A stretch of 47,931 nucleotides of DNA from Pleurocapsales cyanobacterium LEGE 10410 (GCA_015207195.1 JADEXJ010000033.1:1-47931), one strand, 5' to 3'. Shown: positions 7,223-17,268, counted from the stretch's first letter. The notes: generated from the sequence alone by a model not told the origin. Made by a program: numbers and translations.

Positions 7223-7561
7223 ATGAGATCGCATTTTCTGGTCAAAATTTCAACTTTAACAGTCTTAGCTAGCTGCTTGCTTCCTTTGGCAGCAAAAGCA
7301 CAATCTATCTCTGCCGATAGTCTCGGAAACAATATAAGAGCAGAGCCAAATGCATTTGATTTCGGCAAAGATTTAAACAATTCAGGCAGTGTGGGGTCGG
7401 AAACAATCTCGAATGATGACCGACTAGGCGAAGACTATTTCGCTGATTGTCAAGATAGATTCAGTCCAGTGGGAGGTATGTATTCCAAATATGAATTTGC
7501 CTGTTCCTATCCTGGAATAGAGATAATATTAGAGTTTGATCGAGTCGAGCGCGGTAATTAG
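7223..7561 (+). CDS. Small secreted hypothetical protein
   Basis: A protein of 112 residues with a clear signal peptide: MRSHFLVK, then ISTLTVLASCLLPLA, and cleavage near AKA-Q at about residue 26. The mature part is acidic, about 85 residues, with two cysteines (FADCQDRF and FACSYPG) that may form a disulfide. No family is recognised. It lies upstream of the TpsB gene and divergent from the metalloprotease. The intervals on either side (6965-7222 and 7562-7823) show no other gene. Confidence 0.65.
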   Translation: MRSHFLVKISTLTVLASCLLPLAAKAQSISADSLGNNIRAEPNAFDFGKDLNNSGSVGSETISNDDRLGEDYFADCQDRFSPVGGMYSKYEFACSYPGIEIILEFDRVERGN

Positions 7562-7823
7562 AATAATATTTGTATTACTTGCCGACAATGTAGATTGCCC
7601 TATAATTTCTTCAAAGAAAGGCAGGATTACTGATGGATCTTTAGTTCATCGAGCGCATTCCTCTCAATTAAAGCTCTTAATGTGCATTAAAGAAAAAATC
7701 TATATTGTTTTTCTTGCTTTTCGATCGCATTTTAGCAAATAATGTTTTTCGGTTGAAGTATTTTGTAGATTTACTGCAACCATAGATTGGTTTATAGTTA
7801 CATCGAGCAAAAGAGATACCTAA

Positions 7824-9563
7824 ATGGAGAAAGTCTATTTACCGTCTGGCTTGACAGCATCTATTTTTGGTTTAGTTTATCTAGCCGAATTTCCTCTTTC
7901 TGCGAACGCACAGCCAGCACCCGAAGAGCTTCCGCCACGAGAAACGCTCCAGCAAACTATTCCTCGAAATACACAACCCGTTCCCGAAACCAATCCCCTT
8001 GATGAGGAAAAACCAGAAATTTCCGTACCTGGTGGGGTGAATCCCCATCGATGCGAATTGTCGGTTAGCGAACCCAGACTCAACTATAAAGATCGCTTCT
8101 TTATTAGAGAGATTAAAGTAGTCGGTAACACCGTACTTCAGTCAGAGATAGACAGCATAATCAAAGATTCACAGCTAAAATATCGCACCGCTACCTTTGA
8201 AGACTTGGTTTGTCTGCGTTCTCGAATTACCCAGCTATATATTGATGAGGGATACGTAACCTCTGGTGCATTTTTGGTCAATAATCAAAACCTTGACGAT
8301 GGTATCGTGACCATACAGGTAGTGGAGGGAGAATTAGAAGAAATCGCGATCGCTGGGTTGGATCGCCTGTCTGAAAGCTATCTCCGCAGTCGTCTTAAAC
8401 TAGCTGCACAAAAACCCTTAAACAAAGACGATTTAGAAACGGAATTACAGCTTTTAGTTCTCAATCCTCTATTTGAAACCGTCGATGCCGAATTAACCGC
8501 AGGACAAAAAGCTGGCAGCAATGTTCTACTATTAGATGTCGAGCAAGCCAATAGTTTTACCGCCAGTATTGGCGTAGATAACTATCGCGCACCCAGTATC
8601 GGAGAATTTCAAGGTAGCGTTAGTTTGGGACATGGCAATCTTTTAGGGTTTGGCGATCGCCTGTACGCTCAGTACGGTTTTACTGAAGGATTGGATATTT
8701 ACAATACTAGCTATACGATTCCCTGGAATGCTTATGATGGCACGATTGGCTTTGGTTATGACAACAGCGATAGCGGGATTATTGAAGAAGAATTTCGCGA
8801 TTTAGACATCGACAGCGAAACAGAGACTTATTCATTTAACCTGCGACAACCCCTGACGAGAAATCCCAACCAGGAATTTACCCTTGGTTTGGGTTTGGAT
8901 CTGCGTCGCCGAAACACATCTTTGGGGGATGAGCCATTTTCCTTTTCGGTAGGACCTGAAAACGGTCAGTCTAAAACTACCGTACTCAAGTTTTCTCAGG
9001 ATTGGGTCAAGCGAGATGTTAGTACTGTTTTAGCAGCGCGATCGCAGTTAAATTTTGGGATCGATGCTTTTGATGCCACGATTAACGATACGGGAACTGA
9101 CGGTAAGTTTTTTGCTTGGCAGGGACAGTTTCAGTGGGTCGAGCAATTATCTCCCAGAGTGCTACTTATTACTAGAGTTGGCGGTCAATTTACGGACGAT
9201 TCGTTACTTTCTTTAGAAAGGTTTAGCCTGGGGGGAGTCAATACCGTTCGGGGTTATCAAGAGAATCAGTTAGTGACCGATAGTGGCGTGTTGGGTACTT
9301 TGGAATTGAGTATTCCCGTGACGGAAAATCCTACCACCTTGCAGCTAAATCCCTTTATCGAATTTGGGACGGGGTGGAATAATGAAGAACCAGATCCCGA
9401 TGATGCTACTATCGCCAGCGTCGGTTTGGGAGTGAACTGGAACGTTGGTGCGGGATTTGTGTTGAATGTCGATTACGGTATTCCCTTACTCGATGTGGAT
9501 GATGAGGGGGATTCTTTACAAGAAAACGGCTTCCATGTTTCTTTTAGGTATCAACCCTTTTAA
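7824..9563 (+). CDS. TpsB outer-membrane transporter (ShlB/FhaC/HecB family)
   Basis: This is the two-partner secretion pore that exports TpsA proteins across the outer membrane. A signal peptide ends near SANA-Q at residue 29 and is followed by a proline-rich linker. Two POTRA domains follow. The first, about residues 93-168, starts FFIREIKVVGNTVL. The second is about residues 170-240. The 16-strand barrel runs from about residue 245 to the end. The VRGY motif of the L6 loop is present in LGGVNTVRGYQENQ. The protein ends in a terminal phenylalanine (SFRYQPF), the usual beta-barrel signal. The length of 579 residues is typical. It is the only TpsB in the window, so it probably serves both TpsA proteins. 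Confidence 0.93.
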   Translation: MEKVYLPSGLTASIFGLVYLAEFPLSANAQPAPEELPPRETLQQTIPRNTQPVPETNPLDEEKPEISVPGGVNPHRCELSVSEPRLNYKDRFFIREIKVVGNTVLQSEIDSIIKDSQLKYRTATFEDLVCLRSRITQLYIDEGYVTSGAFLVNNQNLDDGIVTIQVVEGELEEIAIAGLDRLSESYLRSRLKLAAQKPLNKDDLETELQLLVLNPLFETVDAELTAGQKAGSNVLLLDVEQANSFTASIGVDNYRAPSIGEFQGSVSLGHGNLLGFGDRLYAQYGFTEGLDIYNTSYTIPWNAYDGTIGFGYDNSDSGIIEEEFRDLDIDSETETYSFNLRQPLTRNPNQEFTLGLGLDLRRRNTSLGDEPFSFSVGPENGQSKTTVLKFSQDWVKRDVSTVLAARSQLNFGIDAFDATINDTGTDGKFFAWQGQFQWVEQLSPRVLLITRVGGQFTDDSLLSLERFSLGGVNTVRGYQENQLVTDSGVLGTLELSIPVTENPTTLQLNPFIEFGTGWNNEEPDPDDATIASVGLGVNWNVGAGFVLNVDYGIPLLDVDDEGDSLQENGFHVSFRYQPF

Positions 9564-9608
9564 TAATTAGTAGCGATCGCTTTGGCTACTCTTGCTATTA
9601 AACACCAT

Positions 9609-9622
9609 GGCAGTTTTATGCA
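9609..9622. promoter_or_regulatory. GGCA-N6-TGCC-type palindrome upstream of the subtilisin gene
   Basis: GGCA-GTTTTA-TGCA, a seven-of-eight match to the palindrome that recurs across the island. It ends 131 bp before the ATG at 9753. It is followed by AGCGAGCGTAAAT, a word also present next to the site at 23756. The binding protein is unknown. Confidence 0.5.
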
Positions 9623-9752
9623 ATAGAGCGAGCGTAAATTAGTAATAATTCGCGCCCAAACAAGAAGTTCTATAGACATAAAGGGTGAATGTAATTCATA
9701 ACTAAAAATTTTATTCTTCAAAGTAAGCCAGCTTACAAACGAGGAATAAATC

Positions 9753-11717
9753 ATGTTTCAAGCATCAAAAAAACATAGATTTTCATTTGAAAACGATCGG
9801 CTCGCAGGAGATAACCAGAACAATCTCATAACTTCAGAAATACTCGATAGCAATTTATTATTTCGAGAATTAAATAATGATTTATTAGATTTTAAACCGT
9901 TTGTTGCCAACACAACAGATATTATCATTTCTGAAATTGACTCGACAAACGAACTATTAGAGCTATCTGAAGAAGTTGGTTTTGTAGAAAACACCTCAAC
10001 AGCAAACAATAATTTTTCTAATACCGAACGCAGTTCTGTTGAAAGTATCGATAGCAGCAATACAAACACTAGTTTTTTCAACAATGACGATTTTAACTTT
10101 ATTATTGATGATGCCAGTTTAGCAACGGCACAAGCTACTAACTCCGCCCATATAAATTATTCTCATGGTACTTTAGAAGCAGATACCTTTACTATCGATC
10201 CTCGTTACAGCCTTAACGTAATTTCTGGAAATGGCAACATTGAGTATAGCGACGGCGAGCGCGATTTGCTAGACCTTTCGGAAATTTCAATAGATCGAGT
10301 CAACGAGCTTAGTTTCGCTCAGATTGATGGTGGCGGTACGATTTTTGATTCAGGACAAGGCGATCGCGTTTTTGATTTTTTGACTTTGGACAATGGAGAC
10401 ACAATTCTTTTTGAAGGAATTGATCGAATTTTGTTCTCCGATTATGAATACGATCTAGCTGTAGACCCTAACGATCCAGGTTTTGAAGATCAGTGGAACT
10501 TACATCTGATGGGAGTGCAGAATGCTTGGCGTTTTACTACGGGTTCGGATCGGGTTCTCGTCGGCGTTCAAGATTCTGGATTGGGTATGTTTGAGGGAGA
10601 TTTTCATCCCGATCTAGTAAATACTATCTATTATCCTGACAACGTAGCCGACGAATTTTTTCGCGAAGTTTCAGGTGATTCACATCAACAAAATAGTTCC
10701 CATGGTACGGCAGTTCAGGGAATTATCGCTGCTGCTACGGATAACGGTACGGGCATTGCTGGAATTAATTGGAATTGTGATGTATTTAATATTGATGTTT
10801 TAGATGCTAATAATGGTGATTTTTCGCCAGCAGAAGCAACACAAGCGATGATTAACCATGCCAACAGCCAAGGTCAACGTCTCGTTATTAACATGAGCTT
10901 TGGTGGTGGAAGGATAGATCCTGCTTTTGAAGAGTTAGTAGCCAACAACCAAGATAATGCTCTATTTGTGATTGCTACTGGTAATCAAAGCAACAGTTCT
11001 ATTTCCGATCTTTCTTCCTTTGCTGATATTTACGATAATGTTATTGCTGTAGGTGCAATTGAAGCTGATGGTTCTCGCGCACCCTATTCCAACTACGGTC
11101 AAGGAATAACGTTAGTGGGTCCTACTGACGTTCCGAGTACAGGTGCTTTTCCCGACCAAAGATTTGGCTATCACGCACACTACGACGATAATCTTTTTAA
11201 CGGTACTTCGGCAGCTACACCCAACGTAGCGGGAGTTGCCTCTTTGGTTTGGAGTGCTAACCCCAATCTATCTGCTGCTGGTGTCAGATATATTCTCTCA
11301 GAAACTGCCTTCGACCTCGGAAATCAAGGCTATGATTTAGAATACGGTCACGGCTTAGTAAATGCCGATGCAGCAGTGCGACGGGCGATCGCTTTATCTC
11401 ATACTAATAGCAACGATCTGTCGGCATTAGATAGTGCTGCTAATTTTAATGAAGCAGACCATGATTTCTTAACAGGAAGCGATCGCCACAGTCAGGTAGC
11501 TTTTGCAGAAGATTCAATGCTGCTAACGCCCCAAGCTTTAGACCGTGTTTCTCTGGAACTGTTAGAAAACACTAGTTCCATCTTTAGTCTAGGTACTTCC
11601 AACAGCGAAGTAACTACCCAATCGCCAGACTTTCTTGAAGGCTTGAATTATAGTTCCGATCTTGCCTCGTTGAATAATTTGGGTGAGGAGAATTTCTATA
11701 ATACTGTAGAAATTTAA
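9753..11717 (+). CDS. Subtilisin-like serine protease (S8) with long N-terminal extension
   Basis: A serine protease with the complete S8 triad: Asp274 in GVQDSGLG, His317 in SSHGTAVQG and Ser486 in NGTSAATPNVAG, with the oxyanion Asn411 in ATGNQS. Residues 1-140 are asparagine- and serine-rich and look disordered. Residues 150-232 contain DLLDLSEISIDRVN and DGGGTIFDSGQGDRVFDF, resembling RTX-like calcium-binding segments of cyanobacterial exoproteins. There is no Sec signal peptide, so export would need another route, or the protein is intracellular. The C-terminal 110 residues have no recognised domain. It lies between TpsB and TpsA1 on the same strand, which suggests a role in cleaving surface proteins, possibly TpsA itself. 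That is inference. Confidence 0.9.
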   Translation: MFQASKKHRFSFENDRLAGDNQNNLITSEILDSNLLFRELNNDLLDFKPFVANTTDIIISEIDSTNELLELSEEVGFVENTSTANNNFSNTERSSVESIDSSNTNTSFFNNDDFNFIIDDASLATAQATNSAHINYSHGTLEADTFTIDPRYSLNVISGNGNIEYSDGERDLLDLSEISIDRVNELSFAQIDGGGTIFDSGQGDRVFDFLTLDNGDTILFEGIDRILFSDYEYDLAVDPNDPGFEDQWNLHLMGVQNAWRFTTGSDRVLVGVQDSGLGMFEGDFHPDLVNTIYYPDNVADEFFREVSGDSHQQNSSHGTAVQGIIAAATDNGTGIAGINWNCDVFNIDVLDANNGDFSPAEATQAMINHANSQGQRLVINMSFGGGRIDPAFEELVANNQDNALFVIATGNQSNSSISDLSSFADIYDNVIAVGAIEADGSRAPYSNYGQGITLVGPTDVPSTGAFPDQRFGYHAHYDDNLFNGTSAATPNVAGVASLVWSANPNLSAAGVRYILSETAFDLGNQGYDLEYGHGLVNADAAVRRAIALSHTNSNDLSALDSAANFNEADHDFLTGSDRHSQVAFAEDSMLLTPQALDRVSLELLENTSSIFSLGTSNSEVTTQSPDFLEGLNYSSDLASLNNLGEENFYNTVEI

Positions 11718-11895
11718 TTGACTTTGAATCGCTACAATAATTAAATTTTCTAAAATTCAGTACCGACAAGCGATCGCTCATCCGCAAAAGCGATATCTCA
11801 AAACAAGACATATATTTATTAACAAAATGCTTAATAAAAAGAGTATAAGAGAAGTTGTCAGGTAATCTAAAGAGTAAATTTCTGGTTGCCTCTCA

Positions 11896-14800
11896 ATGAA
11901 ACTCCTCTATCTTGCGTGTACTTTACAACTCTCTCCTTTAATCCTGGCTGCTACTCTATTTAGCAAAGCTAACCCTGCTTTATCCCAAGCCAGTAATATA
12001 GTCCCTGACAACACTTTGGGAGAAGAAAGTTCTCAGGTAATTGAAAATCAAAATGTCAATGGACTACCGACTGAAGTAATTACAGGTGGCGCACAGCGCG
12101 AACAAAACCTGTTTCACTCTTTTCAAGAATTTAACGTTAGTGAAGGAAGGGGAGCGATTTTTGCCAATCCTAATGCTATTGACAACATTTTCTCTCGCGT
12201 TACGGGTAGCAATCCATCTAATATTTTAGGCAGATTAGGAGTAGGCGGTGCTGCTAATTTATATTTGATTAATCCCAATGGGATTGTCTTTGGCGAGAAT
12301 GCTGCTTTAGACGTGCAGGGTTCGTTTACGGCTACTACCGCAGAAGGGATTGAGTTTAGTGAAGGTGGTTTGTTTAGTGCGGTTGAACCAGGAGAGTCTT
12401 TGTTGACTATCAGCGTTCCGTTAGGACTACAGTTTGGTTCGAGTCCAGGTAGTATCATCAATCTTTCTAAGTTTCCAGGTAATGCTAATGATAATGTTGG
12501 CTTACAAGTGCCTACAGGAGAAAATCTAACTTTAGTTGGTGGAGATATTCTTTTTGATGCAGGAGAAGCTACTGCGAGGGGAGGCAATATTTATCTTGGT
12601 GGTTTAGGCGCAGCAGGAACGGTTAATTTTAGTGATAATGGTAATTTAAGTTTTCCTGATAACATTGCCAAAGCAAATATTGTTTTTATTGATGCTGCTA
12701 ATGTAGATGTTAGTGGAACTGGAGGAAATATTACAATTGATGCCCAGAATCTTAGTTTGGCAGACCTTAGTTTTATTAAGGCAGGATTAACTGCTGATTC
12801 AATTTCTCCTGAGGCACAGGCAGGGGATATTACAATTAATGTTGCTGAAAACATCATTCTTGATAATAGCGGTATTGGGAATGTAATAATTGTTTCCGAG
12901 GCAGTTGGTAATTCTGGTGATATTTTTATTAATACTGGTTCTTTAAAAATAATTGATGGTAGTGTTATTGGTACTGTACTTTCTGGCAAAGGAAATATAG
13001 GAGTAGTCGAAATTAACGCTACGGGTGACATTGTAATAGATGGGGAAGATTCAGTTGGTGGCATTATTAGTCAAGTTGATTCAGATGCCGAAGGAGATGC
13101 AGGTGGGGTGACTATCTCGACGAATAATCTCAATTTGACTAATGGAGGTGAAGTTTCTGCTAGTACCTTCGGTCAAGGAAATGCAGGGGCAATCAAGATT
13201 ACCGCTACGGGTGATATTCTAGCTGATGGGGAAGATTCGGAAGGCTCTCAAAGTGGCATTACTAGTCTAGTTAATCCAGGTGCCGAAGGAGATGCAGGTG
13301 GGGTGACTATCTCGACCAATAATCTCAATTTGACTAATGGGGGTAGAGTTTCTGCTTCTACTTTTGGGCTAGGAAATGCAGGGGCAATCAAGATTACCGC
13401 TACGGGTGAGATTCTAGCTGATGGGGAAGATTCAGACGGTTTGGCTAGTGGCATTATTAGTCAGGTTGCTTCAGGTGCCGAAGGAGATGCAGGTAGGGTA
13501 ACTATCTCTACTACCAATCTTAATCTAACTAATGGGGGTGAAGTTGATGCCACTACCTTGGGTAAAGGTAATGCAGGAGCGATAGATATTACCGCTAAGG
13601 GGGACATTACAGCCGATTTGGCTAGTGGCATTATTAGTGGAGTTGCTTCAAGTGCCGAAGGAAATGCAGGTGGGATAACTATCTCTACTACCGATCTTAA
13701 TCTAACTAATGGAAGTGGAGTTTCTGCTTCTACTGCGGGTAAAGGTAACGCAGGAGCAATAGATCTTACCGCTACGGGTAAGATTACAGCCGATGGCGAA
13801 GATTCAGACGGTTTGGCTAGTGGCATTATTAGTCAGGTTGCTTCAGATGCCGAAGGAGATGCAGGTGGGGTGACTATCTCGACGAATAATCTAAGCCTGA
13901 CTAATGGAGGTGGAGTTTCTGCTTCTACTTTTGGGCTAGGAAATGCAGGAGCAATAGGTATTACCGCTAAGGGTGAGATTACAGCCGATGGCGAAGATTC
14001 AGACGGTTTGGCTAGTGGCATTACTAGTATAGTTAAGCTAAATGGAGTGGGAGATTCAGAAGGAATAACTATCTCGACCAATAATCTAAGCCTGACTAAT
14101 GGTGGGAACGTTAATGCTAGTACCTTCGGTCAGGGTAATGCAGGAGCAATCAAGATTACCGCGACGGGTGATATTCTAGCTTCGGGGGAAGATTCAGACG
14201 GTGTTCTTAGTGGCATTACTAGTCTAGTTAGTCCAGATGCAGAAGGAAATTCCGAAGGAATAACTATCTCGACGAATAATCTCAATTTGACTAATGGTGG
14301 TTTTATTGATGCTAGTACTTTTGGGCTAGGAAATGCAGGGGCAATCAAGATTACCGCTACGGGTGAGGTTACAGCTGATGGCGAAAATTCAGACGGTTTT
14401 GGTAGTGGCATTAGCAGTCAGGTAAGAACAGGTGCCGAAGGAGATGCAGGTGGGATAACTATCTCGACGAATAATCTCAATTTGACTAATGGGGGTAGAG
14501 TTGATGCCTCTACTTTGGGTCAGGGAAATGCAGGGGCAATAGGTATTACCGCTACGGGTGAGGTTACAGCTGATGGCGAAAATTCAGACGGTTTTGAAAG
14601 TGGTATTATTAGTGGAGTGGATACTAATGCCGAAGGAGATGCAGGTGGGGTGACTATCTCGACGAATAATCTAAGCCTGACTAATGGAGGTGGAGTTTCT
14701 GCTAGTACTTTTGGACTGGGAAATGCAGGAGAAATTAGAATATACGCTAATTCTGCCAATCTCGACCGAGACTCATCAATCACTAGTATTAGTGAATCTA

Positions 14801-15525
14801 GTTTTAGTGCAGGAGATATTATTTTAAATGTACCTGATTACTTACAACTAACAAATAGCTCGATCTCAACAAGTTCAACTCAATCTTCTGGAGGTAATTT
14901 AACTATCTTTGCAGGAGGTATTCAGCTTCAAGGCAACAGCGATATTACGACCGATATTTCTTCGGGAATAGGAAGCGGGGGAAATATTACTCTGACTGCC
15001 GATTCAATTCTTGCTTTTGATGACAGCGATATTTTTGCTTCTGCACCAGAGGGACGAGGAGGAAATATAACTTTCAATACTTTTGCTTATTTTGGGGAAA
15101 ACTTTACTCGTAATTCTTTAACTGCCGATCCTGATGAATCAGATTTAGATCTCAATAATCGCGCCGATGTTAACGCTACAGGTGCGGTGTCATCTGGTGT
15201 AGTAGAAATTCCCGATGTGAGCTTTATTCAAAACAGCCTCACCGAACTACCTAACAACTCTCTCGATACCGATGAATTGGTGGCTAATAGTTGCGTCGTG
15301 CCAGTAGGGGATAGAAGCCAGGGTAAATTTATTATTACTGGGGGTGAAAGTTTACCAGTACGTCCTGGAGGGAATTTACCTTCTAAGTATCCGACAGGTG
15401 AAGTGCGTGGCGTGTCTGAAGATAATGCTAGTAGTTGGCAACCAGGCGATCCGATTATCGAACCCCAAGGTGCTTATCGTCTGGCTAATGGCAAGATGGT
15501 ATTGAGTCGCGAATGTTCGCAGTAA
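11896..15525 (+). CDS. TpsA filamentous-haemagglutinin-type exoprotein 1
   Basis: A large surface or secreted beta-helix protein of 1209 residues. The signal peptide ends near LSQ at about residue 31. The TPS secretion domain follows, with the signature NPNGIVFG and the conserved start SNIVPDNTLG. The middle is a tandem array of 65-residue units (13090-14740) containing NAGAIKITATG and NLTNGG words. The C-terminal 170 residues form a conserved tail (VANSCVVP, GKFIITGGESLP, LANGKMVLSREC) shared with TpsA2 and with the fragments at 5764 and 29013. The TpsB gene lies 2.3 kb upstream on the same strand. The region just upstream (TCAGGTAATCTAA at 11857-11872) is also found before TpsA2. The likely role is adhesion or matrix formation. 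Confidence 0.92.
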   Translation: MKLLYLACTLQLSPLILAATLFSKANPALSQASNIVPDNTLGEESSQVIENQNVNGLPTEVITGGAQREQNLFHSFQEFNVSEGRGAIFANPNAIDNIFSRVTGSNPSNILGRLGVGGAANLYLINPNGIVFGENAALDVQGSFTATTAEGIEFSEGGLFSAVEPGESLLTISVPLGLQFGSSPGSIINLSKFPGNANDNVGLQVPTGENLTLVGGDILFDAGEATARGGNIYLGGLGAAGTVNFSDNGNLSFPDNIAKANIVFIDAANVDVSGTGGNITIDAQNLSLADLSFIKAGLTADSISPEAQAGDITINVAENIILDNSGIGNVIIVSEAVGNSGDIFINTGSLKIIDGSVIGTVLSGKGNIGVVEINATGDIVIDGEDSVGGIISQVDSDAEGDAGGVTISTNNLNLTNGGEVSASTFGQGNAGAIKITATGDILADGEDSEGSQSGITSLVNPGAEGDAGGVTISTNNLNLTNGGRVSASTFGLGNAGAIKITATGEILADGEDSDGLASGIISQVASGAEGDAGRVTISTTNLNLTNGGEVDATTLGKGNAGAIDITAKGDITADLASGIISGVASSAEGNAGGITISTTDLNLTNGSGVSASTAGKGNAGAIDLTATGKITADGEDSDGLASGIISQVASDAEGDAGGVTISTNNLSLTNGGGVSASTFGLGNAGAIGITAKGEITADGEDSDGLASGITSIVKLNGVGDSEGITISTNNLSLTNGGNVNASTFGQGNAGAIKITATGDILASGEDSDGVLSGITSLVSPDAEGNSEGITISTNNLNLTNGGFIDASTFGLGNAGAIKITATGEVTADGENSDGFGSGISSQVRTGAEGDAGGITISTNNLNLTNGGRVDASTLGQGNAGAIGITATGEVTADGENSDGFESGIISGVDTNAEGDAGGVTISTNNLSLTNGGGVSASTFGLGNAGEIRIYANSANLDRDSSITSISESSFSAGDIILNVPDYLQLTNSSISTSSTQSSGGNLTIFAGGIQLQGNSDITTDISSGIGSGGNITLTADSILAFDDSDIFASAPEGRGGNITFNTFAYFGENFTRNSLTADPDESDLDLNNRADVNATGAVSSGVVEIPDVSFIQNSLTELPNNSLDTDELVANSCVVPVGDRSQGKFIITGGESLPVRPGGNLPSKYPTGEVRGVSEDNASSWQPGDPIIEPQGAYRLANGKMVLSRECSQ
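13090..14740 (+). repeat. 195-bp in-frame tandem repeats in TpsA1, eight units plus a partial
   Basis: Units begin at 13090, 13285, 13480, 13657, 13852, 14047, 14242, 14437 and 14632. All steps are 195 bp except one of 177 bp, where unit 3 lacks six codons. Each unit encodes about 65 residues. Some neighbours are nearly identical at the DNA level, which implies recent duplication or homogenisation. Copy-number change would alter the length of the adhesin stalk without breaking the frame. Confidence 0.92.
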
Positions 15526-15623
15526 AGAAAGTTTTCTAAGCGTTGTTTGCCAAAAAACAATACGCGACTAGCATTTAAACCCTGTCCACATAGAAAACCG
15601 TAGTTTTATACTTTGTGATGTCA

Positions 15624-15670
15624 TCCCTACTCCCTACTCCCTACTCCCTACTCCCTACTCCCTACTCCCT
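15624..15670. repeat. Heptanucleotide tandem repeat TCCCTAC (x6 plus partial)
   Basis: Six perfect copies of TCCCTAC run from 15624 to 15665, followed by TCCCT. Heptamer tandem repeats (STRR) are a familiar feature of cyanobacterial intergenic DNA. It lies between the convergent ends of TpsA1 and the cysteine protease gene. Confidence 0.9.
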
Positions 15671-15714
15671 CGAACAGATAACCTAAGAACTACAGGTTTC
15701 AAAGTAGATGCGGT

Positions 15715-16482
15715 TTATGTACAAGGATTATCAGCGATAGTTGCGAAATAATCGTAGTCCTGCCAGGCGTTCATAAAGTCATAGTAGTCAACCATCGATG
15801 CGCTTCCGTTGGGATGCCCGCTATCGTTAAGAATGATATCTACCGAGCCATCAATTTGATAGTCAATGCCAGTTACCCAAACAGCATGACCTGCATTTTC
15901 TTGTTCGATGGGATTACCATATGAGTCGTATTGAGGATCCCAAATTTCATTAGCATCTAGTCCAACGATGGGTTTATCTCCTATTGAAAGAGCATATTGC
16001 AATGTTTCCAAAGTGGCATCATTCATCTGAAACGTATTGATACCTAGGTCTTCCAGAATGTAGCCAACGTATTCTTCTGGCGTACCCGTAACAGGATTGA
16101 ACCATCCTTGCTGGTGAGCAACCTCAGACGCACTGCTTTCGGTAATACGTTCCCCTGTCAACGATTCATAGATAGAAATTTGCGCGACAACCGCGCAGGA
16201 TGCAGAACCCTCTTGTTGTCGCCAGTAGTAAGCATCAGTAATCGGATCGCCATATTCAATCGGATCGTCATATAATTCGCTCAGACTGTTAGAGCTATTG
16301 TTTAATAAAGTGCTGTTAACTAGCAACTCATTGGATAATCCACCTAAACTGTTGTCAACGTTCGTTTCTATACTTGGTAAAACGGGTGAATCGAAATCTG
16401 AAATAAACGTATCGTCATTCTCAAAATCAAAATCAAAAGCTTTTTCGGTAGATGTAGTTTCCAATCTATGAGATAAATTCAT
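15715..16482 (-). CDS. Papain/C39-like cysteine protease
   Basis: A predicted cysteine protease of 255 residues from the preferred start. The ATG at 16482 is chosen because CAGGAG precedes it at good spacing; an upstream ATG at 16515 would add eleven residues. Residues here are numbered from that longer start. The catalytic Cys107 is in GSASCAVVAQ, His210 in NAGHAVWVTGI and Asn230/Asp231 in IILNDSGHP, the C39-like order. The first 95 residues are acidic and low in complexity, possibly a propeptide. There is no Sec signal. The last residues are NPCT. An island operator site lies about 141 bp upstream. It might process exported partners, but no substrate or ABC exporter is visible in the window. 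Confidence 0.78.
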   Translation of the reverse strand: MNLSHRLETTSTEKAFDFDFENDDTFISDFDSPVLPSIETNVDNSLGGLSNELLVNSTLLNNSSNSLSELYDDPIEYGDPITDAYYWRQQEGSASCAVVAQISIYESLTGERITESSASEVAHQQGWFNPVTGTPEEYVGYILEDLGINTFQMNDATLETLQYALSIGDKPIVGLDANEIWDPQYDSYGNPIEQENAGHAVWVTGIDYQIDGSVDIILNDSGHPNGSASMVDYYDFMNAWQDYDYFATIADNPCT

Positions 16483-16622
16483 CGAACTTGCTCCTGGTAT
16501 GAAGTGTTTAATCAAGCTTCGATACTCAGAATAAAATTAATAGATTAGGCTTACATTCCCTGTTTATGTATGCTTTGCTTCCGATCTGGGATGGAATAAA
16601 TGTAAAAAAGAGCTTGCATTAT

Positions 16623-16636
16623 GGCAGAAAACTGCA
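16623..16636. promoter_or_regulatory. GGCA-N6-TGCC-type palindrome between divergent genes
   Basis: GGCA-GAAAAC-TGCA, in the divergent promoter region between the cysteine protease and the gene at 16756. It is 120 bp from the latter start and 141 bp from the former. It could control both genes. Confidence 0.5.
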
Positions 16637-16755
16637 AGTTTAATCGGAATAGTACCAATATTATTTAAACAACACTCAATTAGAAGTTGTTTTTACTTGA
16701 AAAAAATAATTTTATGTATTGAGTTAAACACTACAAAATTTGATGAATTATAGCC

Positions 16756-17268
16756 ATGGGTACAGCAATAACTACACTTTACGAGATAGATCCTTTGACT
16801 GGACAATATTTCCAACCGCAGGTTTTTCAAAATGATACTACTGAGGTTCAGGTTCAGATTGGCACTCCTTCAACTGGGGCGCCTAATCCACTCAGTTTAG
16901 GAATTACTTCCTTTGCTCTAGGTGAATTGCCTCCAGCAGGTGGGGTAACAATTGTATCGGATGCCATAGCCGATAATGGTTTATTGGCTGAATACTGGGA
17001 TCTTGAGATTATCAGCCAAGAAAACGGAGTAGTCGAGTTTCAAGGAGTTCTTCAGGAGGACTATAGAGAAGCTGCCATAGCAGCAAATATAATAGACATT
17101 CCGCAAAGTATGGCTCCTGGAATTGGCAGTATTCCCTTTCCTGAAACTATGATTGAGGGTACTCAAATAAGTGGTTCTTTTTCTCAAACGGAATTTCAAG
17201 CAAACATTGTAGGACAGACAACACAGCTCGATATTTTCTCAGTGCAAATTTACGATATTTTGGTTTAA
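16756..17268 (+). CDS. Hypothetical protein, 170 residues
   Basis: No family is recognised. The composition is that of a beta-rich secreted or surface protein with few charges and many Gly, Pro, Ile and Thr residues (GTPSTGAPNPLSLGITSF, GIGSIPFPETMIEGTQISG). There is no signal peptide and no cysteine. It is divergent from the cysteine protease, shares its regulatory interval, and is followed by a strong terminator at 17441. It may be a cargo or substrate protein of the island. That is inference from position. Confidence 0.65.
   Translation: MGTAITTLYEIDPLTGQYFQPQVFQNDTTEVQVQIGTPSTGAPNPLSLGITSFALGELPPAGGVTIVSDAIADNGLLAEYWDLEIISQENGVVEFQGVLQEDYREAAIAANIIDIPQSMAPGIGSIPFPETMIEGTQISGSFSQTEFQANIVGQTTQLDIFSVQIYDILV

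Noticed and set aside
7536-7742. Plus-strand frame of 68 codons between the small secreted protein and TpsB
   Set aside because: It starts at TTG inside the preceding gene, has no ribosome site and its sequence resembles no protein.
13090-14740. Regular repeats that might suggest a CRISPR array
   Set aside because: The unit is 195 bp, fully coding and without variable spacers. No cas genes are present. The 22-bp iterons and 8-bp arrays also lack spacers.
12123-14783. Several long proline- and serine-rich frames on the minus strand opposite TpsA1, and similar ones at 24154-27918 opposite TpsA2
   Set aside because: They repeat the period and composition of the adhesin repeats read backward, lack ribosome sites and have no family features. 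They are by-products of the repeated coding strand.
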